5,437 nucleotides of DNA from an uncultured Actinomyces sp. Its GTDB lineage: Bacteria > Actinomycetota > Actinomycetes > Actinomycetales > Actinomycetaceae. Below are positions 1-5,437 of the stretch, piece after piece (the stretch's first letter is position 1; each line of letters opens with the position of its first letter). A program made the translations under genes and the position numbers. The notes beneath the pieces were generated by a model. The model saw only the letters and a program-made list of their open reading frames with translations. It searched no databases and was not told where the DNA came from. The stretch covers positions 1 to 5,437 of the forward strand of contig CALHID010000343.1 in assembly GCA_938030835.1 (NCBI GenBank). The letters are read 5' to 3'.

Positions 1-1898
1 CGCGCAAGTTTCACCCACACATCATTAGCATTCATCCCATCAACGCTCACGCCTTGTCCCTTAGCGCTGAGTTCAGGCGCTGAATGAAGGTGAGCACCCG
101 GGGTGACTGCCTCGGATAGGGTTTCTTCGGTGCCATCTCCCCCGCCCAGATTTTCAACGAGCTTCGAGACGATATTCTGCGCGGAAATATGACCATCACC
201 AACAGCTGCATACAGACCCGAAATATCTGGATACCCCAGCGATGTGGCGACTGAGAGAACAGAGTCATGGTTCATCAGACGTTGCAAAGGCAAGTTTTGT
301 TTGCGCATGGCGCGCGCAATACTTTCCTTACCCGCCTCGACTGCTTCTTCTTTTCGTTCCCGAGAAAACCATGCTTTGATCTTTGACCGCGCGCGCGGCG
401 AAGCGACAAAAGCAAGCCAGTCGCGCGAAGGAGCAGCCTTATCCGACTTTGAGGTGACGACTTCAACGGTTTGCCCGGACTCAAGTCGAGTATTAAGGGG
501 GACGAGGCGGCCGTTAACCTTTGCGCCAACAGTCCGATTTCCAACCTCCGTGTGCACAGAGTAGGCAAAGTCCACGGGAGTTGCCCCGCGAGGAAGTACA
601 ACCACTTCTCCCTTAGGTGTAAAGACATAGACTTCGTCACCAGAAATCTCATATCGAAGCGAATCAAGGAATTCTTCGGGATCCCCTGTTTCGCGTTCCA
701 TATCAACCAGTGCGCGCAACCAGTTCATCTGTTCATCAGCGCTCATCCGGTCAGAATCCAAAGAGTTCGCATTCGGATTCTGCTTGTATTTCCAGTGCGC
801 CGCGACACCATGTTCTGCATGTTCGTGCATCTCATAGGTGCGAATCTGAATTTCAACCGGTTTGCCACCCGGGCCGATCACCGTTGTGTGCAGCGACTGA
901 TAGAAGTTGAACTTCGGCATCGCAATGTAGTCTTTGAAGCGCCCCGGAATTGGATTCCACCTTCCATGAAGAGCCCCTAGAACCGCATAGCAGTCACGGA
1001 CGGTTTCGACCAACACGCGCACTGCGACAAGATCAAAGATCTCATCAAATGCCTTATTGCGGACAATCATCTTCTGATAAATCGAATAGTGATTCTTAGG
1101 GCGCCCGGTCACCGTTCCCTGTGTACCCGAGCGTCGCAGATCTTCTTCGATCTGAGAAATTACTTCTCGTAAGTAAAGATCGCGCTCAGGTGCTCGTTCC
1201 GCAACCAGATGATCAATCTCTTCATAAATTTCGGGATAAAGGATCTTGAAAGAGCGCTCTTCCAGTTCCCATTTGATCATATTCATCCCGAGGCGGTGCG
1301 CTAGGGGTGCGTAGATCTCAAGAGTTTCCCGCGCCTTCTTCTTCGCTGATTCGACAGGGACAAAACGCCAGGTACGGGCGTTGTGAAGACGATCGGCAAG
1401 TTTAATGAGGAGCACTCGAATATCGCGGCTCATCGCGATAATCATCTTGCGCAGAGTTTCGGACTGCGCGCGTTCGCCGTAACGAATCTTATCGAGTTTG
1501 GTGACCCCATCAACCAACTGAGCAATAGCCGGGCCAAAATCAGCTGTGAGCTGCTCAAGACTGTAGTCGGTATCTTCAACCGTATCGTGAAGAAGAGCTG
1601 CAGCAAGCGTAGGTGAAGTCATACCGACTTCAGCCAAGATTGTCGCAACTGCAACAGGGTGAGTGATGTACGGTTCACCGCTCTTACGCATCTGACCGCG
1701 ATGTGCTTTTTCAGCCGTCGCATATGCACGCTCAATCAAAGAAACATCCGCTTTGGGATGGTTGGCGCGAAGGGCACGAACCAAAGGCTCAATCTCTGGC
1801 GTCGTCATCTTCGAACGAGCACCGAACCACACCAGGCCTGAACGCACGCGTGACCCGGCCGCAGGCGGCCGGGTCACGTTGTCATTTTGCTCACTCAT
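1..1898 (-). CDS. relA: Bifunctional (p)ppGpp synthetase/hydrolase Rel (RSH family), C-terminus cut by window edge
   Basis: Makes (p)ppGpp from ATP and GDP/GTP and hydrolyses it, the core enzyme of the stringent response. It is cytoplasmic and ribosome-associated. The reading frame runs from ATG 1898 to the window edge, giving 632 complete codons of a family usually about 750-790 long; the missing end should hold the ACT domain. The HD hydrolase domain spans roughly residues 50-195, with H80, H104-D105 in HDTVEDTD, and D169 in LADRLHN. The synthetase domain spans roughly 235-375, with GRPKNHYSIYQK (265-276), RFKD (320-323), YQSLHTTV (333-340) and HAEHGVAAHWKYK (360-372). RFKD is the RxKD signature of bifunctional enzymes, and the hydrolase motif is intact, so both activities are expected. 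The TGS domain is about 422-483, followed by helical-domain sequence SRDWLAFVASPRARSKIKAW. An in-frame TGA lies directly upstream of the ATG, so this is the most upstream possible start; M31 is an alternative. The gene lies 42 bases after apt, as in other actinobacteria. Confidence 0.96.
   Translation of the reverse strand, partial: MSEQNDNVTRPPAAGSRVRSGLVWFGARSKMTTPEIEPLVRALRANHPKADVSLIERAYATAEKAHRGQMRKSGEPYITHPVAVATILAEVGMTSPTLAAALLHDTVEDTDYSLEQLTADFGPAIAQLVDGVTKLDKIRYGERAQSETLRKMIIAMSRDIRVLLIKLADRLHNARTWRFVPVESAKKKARETLEIYAPLAHRLGMNMIKWELEERSFKILYPEIYEEIDHLVAERAPERDLYLREVISQIEEDLRRSGTQGTVTGRPKNHYSIYQKMIVRNKAFDEIFDLVAVRVLVETVRDCYAVLGALHGRWNPIPGRFKDYIAMPKFNFYQSLHTTVIGPGGKPVEIQIRTYEMHEHAEHGVAAHWKYKQNPNANSLDSDRMSADEQMNWLRALVDMERETGDPEEFLDSLRYEISGDEVYVFTPKGEVVVLPRGATPVDFAYSVHTEVGNRTVGAKVNGRLVPLNTRLESGQTVEVVTSKSDKAAPSRDWLAFVASPRARSKIKAWFSRERKEEAVEAGKESIARAMRKQNLPLQRLMNHDSVLSVATSLGYPDISGLYAAVGDGHISAQNIVSKLVENLGGGDGTEETLSEAVTPGAHLHSAPELSAKGQGVSVDGMNANDVWVKLA
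1849..1878. repeat. Perfect 14-bp GC-rich inverted repeat inside rel codons 7-17
   Basis: The arms are CGTGACCCGGCCGC (1849-1862) and GCGGCCGGGTCACG (1865-1878), separated by AG, so the repeat is perfect. In the rel transcript it would form a very stable hairpin starting about 20 nt after the start codon. No run of T follows on either strand, so it is not a canonical intrinsic terminator. It falls in the poorly conserved N-terminal tail of Rel, before the HD domain. It could be a terminator- or attenuator-like element 62-92 bases past the apt stop, a structure that restrains translation of rel, or a chance GC-rich palindrome. The geometry is seen directly; the function is unknown. Confidence 0.7.
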
Positions 1899-1903
1899 TC
1901 CTC
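1899..1903 (-). promoter_or_regulatory. Candidate ribosome binding site of rel, abutting the ATG
   Basis: The minus strand reads TGAGGA directly followed by ATG, so a GAGGA core touches the start codon with no spacer. The same TGA is an in-frame stop that forbids any longer start. A Shine-Dalgarno match this close is usually poor. Either rel initiates weakly here, initiation depends on ribosomes arriving from apt, or the true start is downstream (M31, which has no obvious ribosome binding site). Confidence 0.35.
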
Positions 1904-1940
1904 AATGATACAAGCCATCAGCGGGAATGAAAGCCTCGAC

Positions 1941-2483
1941 TTAGAAAACGACAGCAGTTTCAACCTTAACGTGAGGTTCAAGCTTGGAACGTCCGCAAAG
2001 AGCTTCAAGTTCCAAAAGAATCGCGACGGCCTCGACCTTCGCGCCACACTGCTCGAGAAGCCTGACAGAAGCTGCTGCCGTTCCGCCTGTAGCCAAGACG
2101 TCATCAACCACTAGGACACGCGCACCTTCTTCAACGAGGCCTGGATTAAGCTCCATCCGAGCCTTACCGTATTCAAGCTCGTAATCGATACCGATCACCG
2201 GACCGGGAAGCTTCCCTCCCTTACGCACAGTGATCATTCCGATGCCGAGCGCGGTCGCCAAAGGTGCAGCAAGGATAAAACCACGAGATTCCAGACCTGC
2301 AACCGCGTCGATACGCCCGCGGTAGTGGTCAGCCAGCAAGCGAATCAATTCCGCGAATGCGTGGCCATCCGCCAAAAGAGGAGTGATATCGCGGAAAAGC
2401 ACACCTTCCTCGGGGAAGTCTTGTACTTCGCGGAGATGGGTGCGGACAAGTTCGCTAACTTCTGCTCCGAGCTCTGCGCTCAT
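1941..2483 (-). CDS. apt: Adenine phosphoribosyltransferase
   Basis: Converts adenine plus PRPP to AMP and pyrophosphate in purine salvage; cytoplasmic type I phosphoribosyltransferase. The protein has 180 residues, the usual length for the family. Diagnostic parts in order are FPEEGVLFRDITPLL (23-37), the AGLESRGFILAAPLA core (62-76), the flexible-loop region VRKGGKLPG (86-94), YELEYG (101-106), and the PRPP-binding signature VLVVDDVLATGGTA (123-136) with the paired aspartates. The ATG is chosen because it overlaps the secF stop by one base (TGATG) and has a purine-rich GAAGG about 8 bases upstream, which suggests translational coupling to secF. The stop is TAA, with 42 bases before rel. Apt beside rel is a long-known actinobacterial arrangement. 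In Mycobacterium tuberculosis the order is secD, secF, a lipoprotein gene, apt, relA; the lipoprotein gene is absent here. Confidence 0.97.
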   Translation of the reverse strand: MSAELGAEVSELVRTHLREVQDFPEEGVLFRDITPLLADGHAFAELIRLLADHYRGRIDAVAGLESRGFILAAPLATALGIGMITVRKGGKLPGPVIGIDYELEYGKARMELNPGLVEEGARVLVVDDVLATGGTAAASVRLLEQCGAKVEAVAILLELEALCGRSKLEPHVKVETAVVF

Positions 2484-3550
2484 CAGCGGGCCTTCTTCCT
2501 CTTGGGTTGGGCTTCATTTCCAAGGCGACGACCAGGCTGGACTGGCGCCACACGTACATCGTCACCGGTATGACCTTCACGTTCGCGTCGCTTCGCCACT
2601 AAAGCATCGTGTGCCTTGGTTGACGAGCGACGTTCTTCCAGCATAACCAACAAGGGCGAAGCAATGAAGATCGAGGAATATGTTCCGACGATCATACCGA
2701 CGAACAGGGCAAGAGAAATGTCGGTCAATGTGCCCGCGCCCAGAAGAATCGAACCGATGACAAGGATTGAGCCAACCGGAAGCAAAGCCACGATCGAGGT
2801 ATTGAGCGAACGCACCATTGTCTGGTTCACAGCAAGGTTGACCATGTCGCCATAGGTGTAGCGATTCTGATCGTTAATCCCCTTAGTGAGTTCACGCACC
2901 TTGTCGAACACCACGACGGTGTCATAGAGCGAATAACCCAAAATTGTCAGGAATCCGATGACGGTTGCGGGAGAAACCTCAACGCGAGTAACTGCGAAGA
3001 AGCCAAGGGTAGTTGCAATATCGTGGAAGAGCGCAAAAATCGCCGCGACGGACATCGTCCAGGATCTGAAGTATGCAGCCATCAGCACTGCGACAAGCGT
3101 CAAGAAGATCACGAGTGATTGCGCAGCTTTAGCAGTAACATCGCGTCCCCAGGAAGGACCAATAGATGCAGACTGTACGTCCTTCGCATCGACCTTGTAG
3201 GCGCTTGCAAGTGCCTCACGAACCTCGAGTGTCTTTTGTGAATCCAAGGATTCAGTCTGGACACGGATGCCATCAACACCGACAGAGGAGACGCGAACTT
3301 CAGAAGCCAAGTTTCCCTTCTGAATCGCATCGTATGCGGGCTGCTGGGAAGTCTCAGAAAGCCCCGTCAAAGTGAATTGCGAACCACCGGTGAATTCGAA
3401 TGAGCGGTTGAGCCCAAAAATTCCAATGAGAATCGCGCAAACGACGATCACAGCTAGGGCCGCGCGGACAAAAATCCGACGCTTCGGGACAATCCGGTAG
3501 GACTTCTCGCCCGAATAAAGGGCATTACCCCACTGGGCATAACTCATCAT
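2483..3550 (-). CDS. secF: Protein translocase subunit SecF
   Basis: Integral membrane RND-type partner of SecD; together they use the proton-motive force to pull exported proteins off the outer face of SecYEG. The protein has 355 residues. TM1 is about 27-47, followed by the FTGGSQF motif (53-59) that opens the small external P4 domain. Five further membrane segments lie at about 144-162, 166-187, 193-214, 250-272 and 278-303. GYSLYDTVVVFDKVRE (205-220) and NQTMVRSLNTSIVALLPV (242-259) are SecF hallmarks. The C-terminal 50 residues are hydrophilic and basic, ending KRKKAR, as expected for a cytoplasmic tail. The ATG overlaps the secD stop as ATGA, with AGGAG 7 bases upstream (3562-3558). A second ATG follows directly, so the protein may begin at residue 2. 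It overlaps apt by one base. Nothing in the frame looks broken. Confidence 0.97.
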   Translation of the reverse strand: MMSYAQWGNALYSGEKSYRIVPKRRIFVRAALAVIVVCAILIGIFGLNRSFEFTGGSQFTLTGLSETSQQPAYDAIQKGNLASEVRVSSVGVDGIRVQTESLDSQKTLEVREALASAYKVDAKDVQSASIGPSWGRDVTAKAAQSLVIFLTLVAVLMAAYFRSWTMSVAAIFALFHDIATTLGFFAVTRVEVSPATVIGFLTILGYSLYDTVVVFDKVRELTKGINDQNRYTYGDMVNLAVNQTMVRSLNTSIVALLPVGSILVIGSILLGAGTLTDISLALFVGMIVGTYSSIFIASPLLVMLEERRSSTKAHDALVAKRREREGHTGDDVRVAPVQPGRRLGNEAQPKRKKAR

Positions 3551-5004
3551 TGTTCTTCTCCTGCCTGCTCGGAAGAAGTGTTGTCCTCGGCTTCTTGACT
3601 CTCCTGTTCGGCCAGACGTGCTGCACGCTTACGTTCTGCCAGAGAGAGCGGCTGGCCTTCAGCATTGGTCTCGGGAGTACTGCTGGCAGAACCAGCACCC
3701 GAAACAACCACGCGGCCGCGGCCGGCATAGGTAACCGCCGAACGGGCACCGAGGTGCTCGGGATCAAGTCCTGAGAGCTTATGTCCCCCACCGAAGAACT
3801 CGGTACGGATGAGCAACTCCATCATCGGATGTGTGAAGAGGAAGATCACGATCAGGTCGACAACTGTTGTCACGCCAAGGGTGAATGCGAAGCCCTGAAC
3901 GCCGCCAACGGCCAAGATGTAAAGAACCACTGCGGCAACAAGGTTAACAGCATCCGAAACCAAAATGGTTCGCTTGGCACGATCCCAACCTTCATCGACA
4001 GCGGCGCTCAGCGGACGACCATCACGCACTTCATCTCGAATACGCTCGAAATACACGATGAAGGAGTCTGCAGTCACACCGACTGAAACGATCAAACCGG
4101 CGATACCCGCAAGCGACAGGCGGTATCCAACTGCCCACGACAATACCGTGATTACCAGGTAGGTCAAGCACCCCGCGACGACAAGGGAGCCAGCGGAGAT
4201 GATTGCAAGGCCTCGGTACTGCCATATCATGTAGAGAACAACAAGGACCAGACCAACCAAGCCTGCCCAAAGGCCCTTCTCCAAGTGCTCGGAGCCAAGG
4301 GTTGCGGAAATCTGCTGCTCAGATTGGACCTCGAAGTTCAACGGGAGCGAACCGAAGCTCAGCTGGTTAGCAAGCGCAGCAGCACTCTTTGCAGTGAAGT
4401 TACCGGTAATCTGTGCGGTACCCGTGGGAATTTCAGCATTCATCGACGGCGCGGTGATGACCTGGCCATCCAGAACCACTGCGAAGTGATTCCGATCCGG
4501 CTTGCCGTAGTTCTTCCCGCTCTGGGTGTCATTGCGCAGATCGTAAAGACGCTTTGAAGCCTCGGCAAACTGCTTGGTTCCCTCAGCGTTGAAGGTCAGA
4601 TCAACGCCCCACTCACCAGTGGAGTGCCCCTGAGAGTTCATGACCATTCCAGCAGTAGCTTTGGAGAGCTCCGAACCTGAAACGTCAACGGGACCCAGCA
4701 GGTACTTAATCTGTCCGTTTGAATCACATGCTGCATAGGGCTTATCGGCAGGGGCTTCTGTGCGGCCGCCGCGGGCGGTCGTGCAGTCAAGAGTGTACAG
4801 ATCGTAAATAGCTTGCTCGGTTGCCCACTTCAGGTCTGAGTTGTTCTGAGGCTGTTCAGTGGGAGTATCCGAGAGCTGACCGTCTTTATTCTGATCAGCC
4901 AGTTCTTTTGCTCGTTCCTCATTAGAATCCTGAACGTCCTCTTTTCTACCAGAACGACCATTCAAAACCTCAGCTACTTCTCCGACTTCCTCCACTAACT
5001 TCAT
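3547..5004 (-). CDS. secD: SecD, 5'-truncated and joined to a foreign MazG-like N-terminus (chimeric frame)
   Basis: Residues from about 37-38 to 485 are actinobacterial SecD, the larger RND subunit of the SecDF export motor. They include the end of the external P1 domain (about 38-240, with GEWGVDLTFNAEGTKQF and FAVVLDGQVITAPSMNAEIP) and LANQLSFGSLPLNFEV (211-226). Five membrane segments follow at about 244-262, 267-290, 294-316, 348-366 and 371-394. LIVSVGVTADSFIVYFERIR (304-323) is the conserved membrane core. The tail after 400 is hydrophilic, and the TGA stop overlaps the secF start. Residues 1 to about 36 are not SecD: they match a MazG pyrophosphohydrolase in streptococcal DNA. SecD's own TM1, its GLDLRGG-type motif and the first half of P1 are absent; relatives are about 570-630 residues long. 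As read, the product has no signal anchor and could not place P1 outside the membrane. It is most likely half a normal secD gene cut by a contig misjoin. Confidence 0.85.
   Translation of the reverse strand: MKLVEEVGEVAEVLNGRSGRKEDVQDSNEERAKELADQNKDGQLSDTPTEQPQNNSDLKWATEQAIYDLYTLDCTTARGGRTEAPADKPYAACDSNGQIKYLLGPVDVSGSELSKATAGMVMNSQGHSTGEWGVDLTFNAEGTKQFAEASKRLYDLRNDTQSGKNYGKPDRNHFAVVLDGQVITAPSMNAEIPTGTAQITGNFTAKSAAALANQLSFGSLPLNFEVQSEQQISATLGSEHLEKGLWAGLVGLVLVVLYMIWQYRGLAIISAGSLVVAGCLTYLVITVLSWAVGYRLSLAGIAGLIVSVGVTADSFIVYFERIRDEVRDGRPLSAAVDEGWDRAKRTILVSDAVNLVAAVVLYILAVGGVQGFAFTLGVTTVVDLIVIFLFTHPMMELLIRTEFFGGGHKLSGLDPEHLGARSAVTYAGRGRVVVSGAGSASSTPETNAEGQPLSLAERKRAARLAEQESQEAEDNTSSEQAGEEQ
4891..4920. 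other. Junction between actinobacterial and streptococcal DNA
   Basis: Left of this interval everything is actinobacterial SecD; right of it are a MazG-like fragment, a BOX repeat and AT-rich DNA typical of mitis-group streptococci. The minus-strand residues here are ERAKELADQN. AKELAD is expected in MazG proteins (usually ELAKELAD), while ADQNKDGQLSDTP fits the actinobacterial SecD linker. The bases coding AKELAD could therefore be present in both parents, which would make a short-homology join easy. A GATC site lies at 4893-4896, so a join at a GATC-cut end is another possibility. The exact breakpoint cannot be fixed without the parent sequences. Confidence 0.7.
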
Positions 5005-5046
5005 AAAGAGACCTTCCTCAGTTCGAGACTACTGGTAATGTTCGAG
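4894..5046 (-). pseudogene. 5' fragment of a streptococcal MazG-like nucleotide pyrophosphohydrolase gene
   Basis: In one frame the minus strand reads LEHYQ, then TAG (5031-5029), then SRTEEGLF, then MKLVEEVGEVAEVLNGRSG and on to KELAD. That is the first helical part of a MazG-like protein, a small all-alpha enzyme family that hydrolyses nucleoside triphosphates to monophosphates. The metal-binding pattern EExxE...ExxD is visible as E5, E6, E9 and E34, D37, counted from the ATG at 5004. The expected continuation after LAD (a hydrophobic helix) is replaced by SecD sequence. The TAG sits where the family would have a sense codon, and a BOX element ends right where the N-terminus should begin, so the gene also looks damaged on its 5' side. 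A GAGGAAGG stretch (5019-5012) lies 7 bases before the internal ATG and could allow a restart. Family assignment rests on motif recognition and length is not testable here. Confidence 0.6.
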
Positions 5047-5048
5047 TA

Positions 5049-5154
5049 ATACTCTTCGAAAATCAAATTCAAACTACGTCAGCTTCACCTTGCCGTACTC
5101 CAGTACAGCCTGCGGCTAGCTTCCTAGTTTGCTCTTTGATTTTCATTGAGTATA
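5049..5154 (-). repeat. Streptococcal BOX element, boxA-boxC form
   Basis: On the minus strand the element begins TATACTCAATGAAAATCAAA, continues with AGCAAACTAGGAAGCTAGCC and GCAGG (boxA), and ends TACGGCAAGGTGAAGCTGAC, then GTAGTTTGAA and TTTTCGAAGAGTAT (boxC). These are the characteristic ends of the BOX repeats of Streptococcus pneumoniae and its close relatives. No boxB unit is present: boxA passes almost directly into boxC through GTACTGGAGTAC, a small palindrome. The two ends form an imperfect inverted repeat (ATACTC...CGAAAATCAAA against TTTGATTTTC...GAGTAT), so the transcript can fold into one long stem. BOX elements are non-coding and probably mobilised in trans. This one ends at the 5' side of the mazG-like fragment. 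Confidence 0.9.
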
Positions 5155-5174
5155 ACTAAACTAACTAACATAAT

Positions 5175-5230
5175 AAAAGCGAACAAGACTACTTTTCTGA
5201 CACTCAGAAGACTAGCTTGTTCGCTTTTTT
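5175..5230. terminator. Strong stem-loop terminator, probably bidirectional
   Basis: AAAAGCGAACAAG (5175-5187) pairs perfectly with CTTGTTCGCTTTT (5216-5228), and an inner TTCTGA/TCAGAA pair (5195-5200 and 5204-5209) closes the loop. Read on the plus strand the stem ends in a run of six T (5225-5230). Read on the minus strand it ends TTTTATT. It lies about 60 bases past the stop codon of the minus-strand gene at 5290, so ending that transcript is its likely job; it could also stop plus-strand transcription. Confidence 0.85.
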
Positions 5231-5289
5231 CTCATTTATAAACTAAAATGTCTGATGATACATATTGTAAAATACAAAATATCTGATTT

Positions 5290-5436
5290 CTATACTTCCT
5301 TAACAAAAACCAATTCCTGTGGCTGTGACAAATCTTCTCGGTAGTTAAATCCTGCAAAGCTTAAGCGACGAGCTTCCTCAACCGTCTGTACTTGATTTTC
5401 TATCAGGGCTGTCAGGAAGGCACCACGCGCTTTCTT
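5290..5436 (-). CDS. C-terminal 48 residues of an unrecognised streptococcal protein
   Basis: An open minus-strand frame enters at the window edge and ends with TAG at 5292-5290. The visible end runs from KKARGAFLTALIENQVQT to REDLSQPQELVFVKEV. I do not recognise the family. The stretch is soluble in character, with an amphipathic helix-like part (LTALIENQVQTVEEARRL), an aromatic turn (FAGFNYRED) and a hydrophobic last strand (ELVFVKEV). No membrane segment is visible. The frame is judged real for three reasons: it stays open for 48 codons in AT-rich DNA, its codons look streptococcal, and a strong terminator follows about 60 bases after the stop. The rest of the gene is outside the window. 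Confidence 0.65.
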   Translation of the reverse strand, partial: KKARGAFLTALIENQVQTVEEARRLSFAGFNYREDLSQPQELVFVKEV

Positions 5437-5437
5437 G

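Noticed and set aside
384..402. Short GC-alternating tract (gaccgcgcgcgcggcg) in rel
   Set aside because: It encodes ordinary Rel residues (SPRARS region) and shows no repeat array or flanking symmetry.
275..706. Second minus-strand open frame of 143 codons within rel
   Set aside because: It is in a different frame from Rel, whose intact domains run across the whole interval. Two overlapping genes are not needed.
471..980. Plus-strand open frame of 169 codons opposite rel
   Set aside because: It is antisense to the conserved synthetase and TGS regions of rel, has no recognisable domain and no convincing ribosome binding site. It is an antisense shadow.
3781..4086. Plus-strand open frame of 101 codons opposite secD
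   Set aside because: It lies opposite SecD membrane segments. The composition follows from the complementary strand of a conserved gene, and no domain is recognised.
5049..5230. CRISPR array or insertion sequence in the AT-rich right end
   Set aside because: There are no spaced direct repeats and no transposase. The repeats present are one BOX element and one terminator stem-loop.
4894..5437. A new defence or secretion module combining MazG and SecD
   Set aside because: The two halves come from different phyla, each is truncated, and the right side carries a streptococcal repeat. A chimeric contig explains everything seen.

Overview
The window joins two unrelated genomes. Positions 1 to about 4,895 are actinobacterial DNA of moderate GC (58-63% in two hand-counted 60-base lines). 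It carries a tightly packed minus-strand operon in the classic actinobacterial order secD - secF - apt - relA/rel. The protein style (RxKD-type bifunctional Rel, SecD with a long P1 insertion, SecF ending in a basic tail) fits an Actinomyces/Schaalia-like member of Actinomycetaceae. That rank is an inference; no species is claimed.

Positions of about 4,895-5,437 look like Streptococcus of the mitis/oralis/pneumoniae group. The intergenic part is very AT-rich (about 27% GC over 5151-5280). It contains a recognisable BOX repeat (boxA joined to boxC, no boxB), a fragment of a MazG-type pyrophosphohydrolase gene, a strong stem-loop terminator and the last 48 codons of an unrecognised gene. All of these read on the minus strand.

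Layout from right to left, in the direction of transcription: unrecognised gene end (5290-5436), terminator (5175-5230), BOX (5049-5154), mazG-like remnant with an in-frame stop (4894-5046), junction around 4891-4920, 5'-truncated secD (3547-about 4,895), secF (2483-3550), apt (1941-2483), rel (1-1898, 3' end outside the window). secD/secF overlap by ATGA and secF/apt by TGATG, so translation is probably coupled. SecD and SecF are partner subunits of the protein-export motor. Apt salvages adenine and Rel makes and destroys (p)ppGpp; both act in purine-nucleotide metabolism.

The open reading frame that spans the junction (4894-5004 fused to secD) reads as a MazG-SecD fusion, but it lacks SecD's first transmembrane segment and early periplasmic region. 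The species change, the BOX element and a shared short sequence at the junction make a chimeric contig (mixed oral-type community) the most likely explanation. A real inter-phylum transfer is less likely. I found no convincing undescribed system. The most interesting native signal is a perfect 14-bp GC-rich inverted repeat covering codons 7-17 of rel.
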